Translations under genes and position numbers: made by a program
Notes under the pieces: generated by a model
The model's input: only the letters and a program-made list of their open reading frames with translations
The model's database searches: none
Told to the model about the DNA's origin: nothing
Source: Immundisolibacter sp.
GTDB taxonomy: Bacteria; Pseudomonadota; Gammaproteobacteria; Immundisolibacterales; Immundisolibacteraceae
Assembly: GCF_041601295.1 (NCBI RefSeq)
Contig: NZ_JBFIII010000113.1
Location: 1 to 7,956, forward strand
Direction: 5' to 3'
DNA: 7,956 nt
Part shown: piece by piece, positions 1 to 5,640 of the stretch
Position numbering within the stretch: position 1 is the stretch's first letter
How the letters are laid out: each line of letters opens with the position of its first letter

Positions 1-801
1 CTCGATGGCGTCATTCATCAGTTCCTGATGAATTACCTCGATTTCCTCGTCACTCATCGGGTACAGGAACTGCTCGTTGCGTTGCAGCACTTCCAGGTAG
101 CGCGCGTGGCGCAGCTCGCGGAACAGTTCGGGCAGGTCAATGTTCATGTCCGGCGAGTAATCGTCGCAGATGCCGGCCAGTTCCTGCGGGCCGTGGCGTA
201 GCTCGTCGATGGCGATGCCCTTTTGCACCTTGGCGGCTTCCTTGAAGAAGTCGTCCATCGGCGGCAACTGGCTCATGGCCCAGTGCCAGCCGCCCGCGGC
301 GCCCTCGCCGGTGGCGCTCAGCACGCGGCCCACCCACGGGTGCTTGCCCTTGGCATAGGCACCCATGTTGGCGATGTAGTTGAAGTTGGCCGGCCAGCGG
401 TCTTTTTGCGCCAGCATCGGGGCGTCTGCCTCGATGCCGTGCGGGCCCAGGTTGGCCAGCACATAGCTGTAGATGTGCTGGACCGGGATTTCGGTGTCCT
501 TGCCGATGGTGCGGTTCAGCAGGTTGTAGTAGCCCTGGTAGTGGGCGACCTCTTCCTTGATGGTCTGAAATTTCTCGTCCATGGCCCGGCCGTCCATGCC
601 ACCGCGAATGGCTGCCTTGCCCAGGTCGGCATGCAGCAGGATGGCGCCGAATTCCTTGCCCATCTGGATACATAGCCAGTTCATGTCACGCTCTGGCGTG
701 CGGCGTGCGGCGTAGGCATCGACCACCTTTTTCACGGCGGCGGTGCCCTGCTCCAGGATGCGGATGATTTCCTGCTCGATCTGGTCCTTGGTGTAGTTCA
801 T
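1..801 (-). CDS. Ferritin-like di-iron protein of unknown function (3' end outside window)
   Basis: I do not recognise a named family. The frame is open from an ATG at 801 to the window edge (267 residues, C-terminus missing). The sequence shows a ferritin-type di-iron signature: E50, then E84-x-x-H87 (EEVAHYQ), E166 (TGEGAAGG), then E200-x-x-H203 (DELRHGP). The E-to-ExxH spacing is exactly 34 residues in both halves, as expected for the two-fold pseudo-symmetric four-helix bundle of ferritin-like and carboxylate-bridged di-iron proteins. No signal peptide or membrane segment is seen, so it is probably cytoplasmic. Family knowledge allows iron storage, peroxidase or oxygenase activity; the large insert between the half-sites (about residues 95-160, rich in aromatic residues) fits an enzyme better than a storage ferritin. 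An AAGGG at 811-815 (reverse strand), 9 bases upstream, supports the start. It is divergent from the Rieske dioxygenase genes, which suggests, but does not prove, a shared catabolic role. Confidence 0.8.
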   Translation of the reverse strand, partial: MNYTKDQIEQEIIRILEQGTAAVKKVVDAYAARRTPERDMNWLCIQMGKEFGAILLHADLGKAAIRGGMDGRAMDEKFQTIKEEVAHYQGYYNLLNRTIGKDTEIPVQHIYSYVLANLGPHGIEADAPMLAQKDRWPANFNYIANMGAYAKGKHPWVGRVLSATGEGAAGGWHWAMSQLPPMDDFFKEAAKVQKGIAIDELRHGPQELAGICDDYSPDMNIDLPELFRELRHARYLEVLQRNEQFLYPMSDEEIEVIHQELMNDAIE

Positions 802-1015
802 GGTGTCTGGCCCTTGCGGTATGGGAAGTCGCCGGTCGATTGTGGCACACCGGATCGCCCATGCTGCCCCGCCCGAAGCACAACGTCAACGGGCGTTAGG
901 TTCGTCGGCGATGTTGACCGCCGTCAAGACGCTGCCAACGGAGCTGGCCACACTGCGAAAGGTAAGTCGCCCGGCGATTCCGAGCGCACCCGTCCGCACG
1001 CAAGGGGATCATTCG
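802..1015. promoter_or_regulatory. Divergent intergenic region between di-iron gene and dioxygenase genes
   Basis: This 214-base gap must hold the promoters of both divergent genes. I could not find a convincing -35/-10 pair in either direction: TTGACC at 914-919 resembles a -35 for the rightward genes but has no good -10 at 16-18 bases. A perfect small palindrome, TTGAC-CGCC-GTCAA, lies near the middle (914-927). A further GTCAA lies at 885-889, and an AACG/CGTT inverted pair at 882-885 and 894-897. These could be regulator half-sites. The frame of the alpha-subunit gene stays open through the gap, but its translation there resembles nothing I recognise. Confidence 0.5.
914..927. promoter_or_regulatory. 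Candidate operator palindrome TTGAC-N4-GTCAA
   Basis: Perfect 5-base arms (914-918 and 923-927) flank a 4-base spacer. The palindrome is centred at about 920, close to the midpoint between the two divergent start codons. A third half-site, GTCAA, lies at 885-889. Placement in a divergent promoter region next to a catabolic operon suits a transcription-factor site, but short palindromes also arise by chance and no regulator gene is visible in the window. Confidence 0.25.
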
Positions 1016-2362
1016 ATGGACGCACGCAGTACTGCCGGCAACGTGAATCTGGCCGGATATCTGGACGACCGGGTTGAGGCCGGAGTGGTGCGGGTGGACC
1101 GTTCCATCTTCACCGACCCGGAATTGTTCGAGCTGGAGATGGAACGAATCTGGGAAGGTAACTGGATATACCTGGCCCACGAGAGCCAGATCCCGAACCC
1201 CAACGATTTCATGACCCTGTTCATGGGCCGCCAGCCGGTGATCCTGGTACGCAGCCCGGAAGGCGAAATCAACGCATTCATCAACGCCTGCGGACACCGC
1301 GGTACTACCCTGGTGCGCGAGATGCGCGGCAACCGGGCCGACTACAGCTGCCCCTTTCACGGCTGGGTATTCGATACCCGCGGCGACGCCAAGGTGGTGT
1401 TCAAGGAAGATGGCGCCGGTTATCCGGACTGCTTCGACAAGAAAAACTACGGCCTGACCAAGGTGCCGCAGGTCAAAGGCTACCGCGGCTTCATCTTTGG
1501 CAGCCTGAACGCCGACGTGTTGCCGCTGGAGCAGCACCTGGGGCCGGCCGCGACCTACATCGACCTGCTGGCCGACCAGAGCCCGCACGGGCTTGAGATT
1601 CTCAAGGGCTCGTCTACCTATACCTTCAAGGGTAACTGGAAGATCCAGGCCGAGAACGGCGTCGACGGCTATCACCTGTATGCCACGCACGGCAATTACG
1701 TGATGACGACAGAGCACCGACGCAAGCTGCGCGGCGATGCCGACCCGGTCAAGGCCATGCAGGTCGGCGGCATCGACAAGAAGCAGGGCGGCTTCTTCGA
1801 TCTGGGTCACGGCCACGTCATGCTGTGGGGGGATTTCCCCAACCCCACGGACCGGCCGAACTATAGCCAGCTGGCCGAGTACACGGAGAAATTCGGCGCC
1901 AAGAAGGCGCACTGGATGGTGGCGCGCCTGCGCAACCTGCTGCTGTACCCGAACGTGTTCGTGATGGACCAGACCTCGACCCAGATTCGCGTGTTCCGGC
2001 CCATTTCCGTGGACGAGACCGAGGTCACCATCTACGGCATCGCGCCTGTTGGCGAAAGCGCCAGGGACCGCACCCACCGCATCCGCCAGTGGGAGGATTT
2101 CTTCAACGCATCCGGCATGGCGACGCCGGACGACATCATGGAATTCACCCAGAGCCAGATTGCCTACAAGGGTCGCCTGGCGCGGTGGAACGACGTGTCG
2201 CGGGGTCTGAAGCACGTGCACTTCAACGAGCCGAACGAGGAAGCCGCCGCCCTGGGGATCGAAGTGCAGTCCTTCGGCACGCGGCTGGAGGACGAAGGGA
2301 TCATGGCCGCCCAGCACCGCTGGTGGCTCGAAACCTTGAGCGCCAAAGGGGCAAACAGTTGA
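1016..2362 (+). CDS. Aromatic-ring-hydroxylating dioxygenase, large (alpha) subunit, BenA/AntA-like
   Basis: The 448-residue product is the catalytic subunit of a Rieske non-heme iron oxygenase, which adds both atoms of O2 to an aromatic ring using electrons from a reductase. The Rieske [2Fe-2S] motif is complete: C92-x-H94 (ACGHRG) and C112-x2-H115 (CPFHGW). The mononuclear iron site follows as D217-x2-H220-x4-H225 (VDGYHLYATH), with the third ligand probably in PDD at 371-373. Length, the SSTYTFKGNWK block before the iron site, YPNVFVMDQ, and SGMATPDDIMEF resemble the benzoate/anthranilate/halobenzoate group (BenA, AntA, CbdA), where substrates are aromatic acids; the actual substrate cannot be read here. 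ATG 1016 is chosen because AGGGGA ends 7 bases upstream and the family normally begins near here; the open frame reaches back to 800 but that extension looks non-coding. The beta gene follows after 26 bases. Probably cytoplasmic. Confidence 0.93.
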   Translation: MDARSTAGNVNLAGYLDDRVEAGVVRVDRSIFTDPELFELEMERIWEGNWIYLAHESQIPNPNDFMTLFMGRQPVILVRSPEGEINAFINACGHRGTTLVREMRGNRADYSCPFHGWVFDTRGDAKVVFKEDGAGYPDCFDKKNYGLTKVPQVKGYRGFIFGSLNADVLPLEQHLGPAATYIDLLADQSPHGLEILKGSSTYTFKGNWKIQAENGVDGYHLYATHGNYVMTTEHRRKLRGDADPVKAMQVGGIDKKQGGFFDLGHGHVMLWGDFPNPTDRPNYSQLAEYTEKFGAKKAHWMVARLRNLLLYPNVFVMDQTSTQIRVFRPISVDETEVTIYGIAPVGESARDRTHRIRQWEDFFNASGMATPDDIMEFTQSQIAYKGRLARWNDVSRGLKHVHFNEPNEEAAALGIEVQSFGTRLEDEGIMAAQHRWWLETLSAKGANS

Positions 2363-2377
2363 GCGCCGTCGCACGCC

Positions 2378-2383
2378 AGGAGG
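2378..2383 (+). promoter_or_regulatory. Strong ribosome binding site of the beta-subunit gene
   Basis: A perfect AGGAGG lies 5 bases before ATG 2389. It decides the beta-subunit start: the same frame is open upstream to 2089 inside the alpha gene, but only the ATG at 2389 has this site and gives the usual family length. Confidence 0.85.
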
Positions 2384-2388
2384 CGACC

Positions 2389-2880
2389 ATGCCACAGGAC
2401 CTCACACAGACCTGCGCCGATCTGCTGCACACCGAGGCGCGCAGGCTTGATCAGCGTGACTGGGATGGCTGGCTGGACCTGTACCTGCCCGACGCGACGT
2501 TCTGGATCCCGATGTGGGACACCGAATACGAACTGACCACTGACCCGCAAAGCCAGTTGTCGCTGATGTGGTACGGCGACCGCTCGGGGCTGGAGGATCG
2601 GGTGTTTCGCATCCGCACCGGCATGTCGTCAGCGTCGGTGCCGCTGCCGCGCACCGTGCACCAGATCAGCAACATTCTGGTGGAACCGCAGGCCAACGGT
2701 GACATCATGGTTTATGCCAACTGCCAGACCATGAGCTACCGGCACAAGACCATCGATAACTTCTACTGCCATTACGAGCACCGACTGCGGCCGGTGGCCG
2801 GCGGGCTCAAGATTGCGGCCAAGAAGATCATTGTCGCCAACGACCTGATTCGCGACGTAATGGATTTTTACAGGGTTTGA
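2389..2880 (+). CDS. Aromatic-ring-hydroxylating dioxygenase, small (beta) subunit, BenB-like
   Basis: This 163-residue protein matches the beta subunit of benzoate-type dioxygenases (BenB/XylY, about 160 residues). Beta subunits have an NTF2/scytalone-dehydratase-like cone fold, bind no metal, and assemble with alpha as an alpha3beta3 hexamer. Recognisable blocks are an EARRLDQRDWDGWLDLY segment near the N-terminus (residues about 16-32), FWIPMWD (38-44), the DPQ and SLMWY stretch (52-62), GLEDRVFRIRTG (67-78), RTVHQISN (88-95) and a C-terminal IAAKKIIVANDLI segment. It is co-directional with the alpha gene (26-base gap), so the two are almost certainly co-transcribed. Its last 13 bases overlap the tail of the convergent bpt gene, leaving no room for a dedicated terminator. 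No gene for an electron-transfer reductase (BenC) or diol dehydrogenase (BenD) follows, unlike a standard ben operon. Confidence 0.92.
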   Translation: MPQDLTQTCADLLHTEARRLDQRDWDGWLDLYLPDATFWIPMWDTEYELTTDPQSQLSLMWYGDRSGLEDRVFRIRTGMSSASVPLPRTVHQISNILVEPQANGDIMVYANCQTMSYRHKTIDNFYCHYEHRLRPVAGGLKIAAKKIIVANDLIRDVMDFYRV

Positions 2881-3632
2881 GTGCCCTCGGCCGGTTCCTT
2901 TGCCGTCAGGTCGACCAGTTCCCAGCGGCCATCGCGGTAGGCGTGCAACGGCCGGTAGCGGCTCTTGTAGCTCATCTTGTCGGACTCGGCGATCCAGTAG
3001 CCAAGGTATAGCCAGGGCAGGTCGCGCTGGCGGCATTCCTCGATCAGCCGCAGCACGCCAAAGGTGCCCAGGCTGCGCCGGGAGATGTCCGGATCGCCGG
3101 TTTCGTAAAACGTGTACACGGCCGACAGGCCCTGCGGCAACTGGTCGATGACGCTGACCATCACCAGCCGGTCGTCCAGGTGGTATTCGAGGCTGGACGT
3201 GTTGATGAAGCGGCTGCGCAGGAATTCGAGTTGCTCGCGGGAGTCGCGTTCGCCGACGCGACCGTCGTGGCGCGCCACCTGGTAGCGATGGTAGATGTCG
3301 ATGTGCTGCAGCCCGAACTCGGTCTTGGTCAGGGTGACCGTGAGATCCTGGTTATCACGCCAGGCGCGGCGCTGCGCGCGGTCGGGCGTGAACTCGGCGA
3401 CCGGGATGCGTACCGGGATACAGGCGTTGCAGCCGCGGCAGTGCGGCCGGTAGACGTTGTCGCCGCTGCGCCGAAAGCCATACTCAATCAGCCGCGCGTA
3501 GGTATCGGTGTCGATGACCTTGTTCGGGTCGGCGAACAGCATCACCGCCTCGCGGTCCGGCAGGTAGCTGCAGGTTTGCGGTTCGGTTGAGAAGAAAAAC
3601 AGCCGCCCGAAACGGGTGTTAAAGATCATCAT
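2868..3632 (-). CDS. bpt: Aspartate/glutamate leucyltransferase (Bpt, ATE-family arginyltransferase homologue)
   Basis: The 254-residue product belongs to the ATE family. In bacteria, Bpt moves leucine from Leu-tRNA onto proteins with N-terminal Asp or Glu, marking them for ClpS/ClpAP degradation. The N-terminal ATE domain shows C21 followed by SYLP, then YGFRRSG (51-57) and a YRPHCRGCNAC cysteine cluster (C65, C68, C71). The C-terminal domain shows LYLGYWIAESDKMSYKSRYRPL (about 208-229), the usual family block. Length fits bacterial Bpt (about 235-255). The start lies inside the end of aat (14-base overlap), with ATG codons at 3632 and 3629; either could be used. No strong ribosome site is seen, so translational coupling to aat is likely. 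The aat-bpt pair is a known arrangement, for example in Vibrio and Pseudomonas. Arginyl specificity cannot be excluded from sequence alone, but bacterial homologues beside aat are generally leucyltransferases. Confidence 0.9.
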   Translation of the reverse strand: MMIFNTRFGRLFFFSTEPQTCSYLPDREAVMLFADPNKVIDTDTYARLIEYGFRRSGDNVYRPHCRGCNACIPVRIPVAEFTPDRAQRRAWRDNQDLTVTLTKTEFGLQHIDIYHRYQVARHDGRVGERDSREQLEFLRSRFINTSSLEYHLDDRLVMVSVIDQLPQGLSAVYTFYETGDPDISRRSLGTFGVLRLIEECRQRDLPWLYLGYWIAESDKMSYKSRYRPLHAYRDGRWELVDLTAKEPAEGTQTL

Positions 3633-4332
3633 CGACGTGCCAGGGTCCGCGAGCGTCAGGTGCTTGAGCGTATTGCTCCAGCAATCTTAAGAACTCGACG
3701 CGTGGCATGTCTACGGCGCCGAGGCTAGTCAGGTGATCGGAAGCCAACTGGCAATCGATGAGCTGATAGTCATGTTCTCGCAAATACCGCACCAGATGGG
3801 CAAATGCGACCTTGGAAGCATCCGTGCGCCGGCTGAACATGGATTCGCCGAAAAACACCTTGCCCAGAGCGACCCCATACAGACCGCCGACCAGGTCACC
3901 GTCCTGCCAGGCTTCGACGCTGTGCGCATAGCCAAGCCGGTGCAGGGCAGCGTATGCCGCCGCCATGGCGGGCGTAATCCAGGTGCCGACCGCGCCCTCG
4001 CGCGGCGCGGCGCAGGCGTTGACCACTGCCGCGAAAGCGGTGTCGAAGCCGACCCGGTAGTCGCCGCGCGCCAGTCGCCTGCGCAAGCTGCGCGCCGGTT
4101 CGAAATTCTGTGGCCACAGCACCGCGCGCGGCTGCGGCGTCCACCACAGGATCGGATCACCCTCGCTGAACCAGGGGAACACGCCACGTCGGTAGGCGTC
4201 GATCAGGGTGGTCGCCTCAAGATCGCCACCGGCCGCCAGCAGGCCGTTCGGTTCTTCGCAAGCCTGCTCCGCCGGCGGCCAGCCCAGCCGCCAGTGGCCC
4301 TCGCGCACCCAGTACAGTCGCGGCCCGGTCAA
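3619..4332 (-). CDS. aat: Leucyl/phenylalanyl-tRNA--protein transferase
   Basis: Aat transfers Leu or Phe from aminoacyl-tRNA to proteins with N-terminal Lys or Arg, creating N-degrons read by ClpS for ClpAP proteolysis; it acts in the cytosol. The 237-residue length matches the family (E. coli about 234). Hallmarks in order: EEPNGLLAAGGDL (26-38), AYRRGVFPWFSEGDPILWW (46-64), RAVLWP (69-74), GTWITPAM (116-123), LGYAHSVEAW (133-142), LVGGLYGVALGKVFFGESMFSR (147-168) and LIDCQLASDHLTSLGA (191-206), which includes the conserved D and Q of the active-site region. The start is a TTG at 4332 that shares bases with the upstream gene's TGA (TTGA), and only weak Shine-Dalgarno similarity lies before it. 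It places the PRLYW segment where E. coli Aat has its N-terminal strand; a GTG at 4308 is a less likely alternative. It is the middle gene of a leftward operon with bpt. Confidence 0.95.
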   Translation of the reverse strand: MTGPRLYWVREGHWRLGWPPAEQACEEPNGLLAAGGDLEATTLIDAYRRGVFPWFSEGDPILWWTPQPRAVLWPQNFEPARSLRRRLARGDYRVGFDTAFAAVVNACAAPREGAVGTWITPAMAAAYAALHRLGYAHSVEAWQDGDLVGGLYGVALGKVFFGESMFSRRTDASKVAFAHLVRYLREHDYQLIDCQLASDHLTSLGAVDMPRVEFLRLLEQYAQAPDARGPWHVDDDL

Positions 4333-5513
4333 GACTCTGCGCGGCGAAACGGCGAGTGCTCGGCCAGCAAGTCGCGGTAACGCTCCAGTTCGCCGGTTTC
4401 CTCGGCCAGGTAGTCGGCAACGGCGTCGGCAAAACGCGGCTCGGCCAGCCAGTGCAGCGAATGGGTTTCGACTGGCAGAAACCCGCGACTGAGCTTGTGC
4501 TCGCCCTGGGCGCCGGCCTCGAAACGCGCCAGGCCGCTGTCGATGCAGTGCTCGATGGCGCGGTAATAACAGGTCTCGAAATGCAGGCTGTGATAATCGG
4601 CATGGCAGCCCCAGTACCGCCCATACAGCGCGTCTGCGCCTTGCAGGTTAAGTGCGCCAGCCACATAGCGGCCATCGCGCACCGCCATCAACAATACGGT
4701 GCAGTCCGCCAGCGTTTCGCCCAGGCGCTGAAAAAACGCCTCGGTCAGATACGGAATCGCCCCGTGGCGGGCGACGGTGGTCCGGTAAAACCCATACATT
4801 GCCGCCCATGCATCTGCGCCAGCCTCGCTGCCAGGTACCACCCCGACGCGGATGCCAGCCTCGGCCACCTGACGGCGCTCGCGGCGGACCTTCTTGCGCT
4901 TCTCGGCGGTCAGCGCGGCCAGATAATCGTCGAAGCTGCCGTAGCCACGGTTCTCCCAATGAAACTGATGACCGCTGCGTCGCAACCACTGCCCGCCTTG
5001 CAAGCGGTCTGCCTGCTTGGTGGAGGGAAACAGCCAATGCACCGATGAGGCCTGCAGCAGCTGGGCATGGGCAATCAGCGCCTCGCCGGCCGTGGTCATG
5101 AGGGCCGATTCATCAGCGCCCGGTGCCAGCAGCAGGCGTGGCCCGGTCACCGGCGTGAACGGCACCCCGACAACCAGCTTCGGGTAATAGCGCAGGCCGG
5201 CGCGCTGGTAGGCGTTGGCCCAGGCCCAGTCGAACACGTACTCGCCGTAGGAATGCTGCTTCACGTAAACCGGTGCCGCCGCCAGCAGGCGGCCGGCGGT
5301 TTCGATCAGCAAGTGTTGGCTGGTCCAGCCGCTGCGGCCATCCACGCAGCCGGATTCCTCCAGCGCCAGCAAGAATTCATGCCGCAAAAACGGGTTGCCG
5401 GCCAGGTCGAGGCCGTTCCACGTCGCGGCGGGAACCACCTTGATGCTGTCGACGAAGCGGGTCTGAGGAGCGGTTGTCACCGGGCGGGCGTGGGTGGATG
5501 GCGGGCCGGGCAA
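4329..5513 (-). CDS. COG3146 / FemAB-like GNAT-superfamily protein
   Basis: A 394-residue protein of the COG3146 family (FemAB_like, formerly DUF482), annotated as GNAT-type N-acetyltransferases or as related to peptidoglycan FemAB transferases; the real reaction is not established. Recognisable blocks: NPFLRHEFLLALEESGCV (40-57), YVKQHSYGEYVFDWAWANAY (83-102), YYPKLVVGVPFTPVTGPRLL (109-128), a basic stretch EKRKKVRRERR (204-214), and RFEAGAQGEHKLSRGF (330-345) in the second acyltransferase-like half. No membrane segment or signal peptide is apparent. The frame starts at TTG 5513, but the first 17 residues are proline/threonine-rich and not conserved-looking. A GTG at 5480 is an equally plausible start, and no clear ribosome site favours either. 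Its TGA overlaps the TTG of aat. The company of aat and bpt, both aminoacyl-tRNA-dependent GNAT-fold enzymes, hints at an aminoacyl-tRNA donor; this is inference. Confidence 0.85.
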   Translation of the reverse strand: MPGPPSTHARPVTTAPQTRFVDSIKVVPAATWNGLDLAGNPFLRHEFLLALEESGCVDGRSGWTSQHLLIETAGRLLAAAPVYVKQHSYGEYVFDWAWANAYQRAGLRYYPKLVVGVPFTPVTGPRLLLAPGADESALMTTAGEALIAHAQLLQASSVHWLFPSTKQADRLQGGQWLRRSGHQFHWENRGYGSFDDYLAALTAEKRKKVRRERRQVAEAGIRVGVVPGSEAGADAWAAMYGFYRTTVARHGAIPYLTEAFFQRLGETLADCTVLLMAVRDGRYVAGALNLQGADALYGRYWGCHADYHSLHFETCYYRAIEHCIDSGLARFEAGAQGEHKLSRGFLPVETHSLHWLAEPRFADAVADYLAEETGELERYRDLLAEHSPFRRAES

Positions 5514-5533
5514 GGGTACCAGCGGTCATTGGT

Positions 5534-5539
5534 ATTACA
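5534..5539 (-). promoter_or_regulatory. Weak candidate -10 for the COG3146-aat-bpt operon
   Basis: On the reverse strand the sequence reads TGTAAT (5 of 6 matches to TATAAT). It would start transcription near 5527, just ahead of the TTG at 5513 or about 47 bases before the GTG at 5480. No recognisable -35 lies at the right distance, so this is tentative. It would sit back to back with the ahcY promoter. Confidence 0.25.
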
Positions 5540-5548
5540 GGACGGCGG

Positions 5549-5577
5549 CTGACGCGGCCGGCGCCGACGGTTAGAAT
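5549..5577 (+). promoter_or_regulatory. Predicted sigma70-type promoter of ahcY-metF
   Basis: A -35 box CTGACG (5549-5554, 4 of 6) is followed by a 17-base spacer and a -10 box TAGAAT (5572-5577, 5 of 6). Expected transcription start is about 5584-5585, which is the first base of the riboswitch P1 stem. Ideal spacing and placement directly before a recognised aptamer make this more believable than the box matches alone. Confidence 0.6.
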
Positions 5578-5584
5578 GCCGTCC

Positions 5585-5640
5585 ACCTGAGGAGCGCTGC
5601 AACGGAATCCCCGCCAGGCTCAGGTCGTCCAACCGCGCTC
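5585..5640 (+). promoter_or_regulatory. S-adenosylhomocysteine (SAH) riboswitch aptamer
   Basis: The RNA leader of ahcY carries the conserved SAH riboswitch core: GAGGAGCGCTGCAAC (5589-5603) and GCCAGGCTC (5613-5621). P1 forms seven perfect pairs, ACCTGAG (5585-5591) with CTCAGGT (5619-5625). A small P2 can form from CGG (5603-5605) and CCG (5611-5613). The diagnostic pseudoknot is also perfect: GAGCGC (5592-5597) with GCGCTC (5635-5640). A P4 helix between P1 and the pseudoknot strand (5626-5634) is weak. This class binds SAH while rejecting SAM and is known to switch on ahcY and other methyl-cycle genes when SAH builds up, which fits the genes downstream. Motif, structure and location agree, so confidence is high. 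Confidence 0.93.

Noticed and set aside
137..673. Open frames on both strands (137-673 reverse, 223-675 forward) within the di-iron gene
   Set aside because: The frame that runs from 801 to the window edge carries a full di-iron ligand set; the others have low-complexity translations without motifs.
832..853. Inverted repeat CCGGT-N12-ACCGG and the nested TGTGGCACA
   Set aside because: Arms are short, the two centres do not coincide, and GC-rich 5-base arms are expected by chance.
843..858. TGGCAC at 843-848 as a sigma54 -24 element
   Set aside because: The GC expected at the -12 position with correct spacing is absent; the following bases read ATCGC at the wrong register.
800..1015. A possible 72-residue N-terminal extension of the dioxygenase alpha subunit from ATG 800
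   Set aside because: The added residues resemble no Rieske oxygenase N-terminus, the ATG overlaps the divergent gene's own start codon, and a good ribosome site precedes ATG 1016.
2089..2388. A 100-residue upstream extension of the dioxygenase beta frame
   Set aside because: It overlaps the alpha gene in another frame, while AGGAGG 5 bases before ATG 2389 and the normal family length mark the true start.
896..2395. A 499-codon open frame on the reverse strand opposite the dioxygenase alpha gene
   Set aside because: It lies wholly antisense to a gene with complete Rieske and iron-site motifs. Its translation is rich in Val, His, Arg and Gly with no recognisable domain, as expected from GC-rich codon-position bias.
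5377..5586. A short reverse-strand frame overlapping the ahcY leader and the start of the COG3146-type gene
   Set aside because: It runs out of frame through the conserved start of the COG3146-type gene and across the promoter and aptamer start; no motif or ribosome site supports it.
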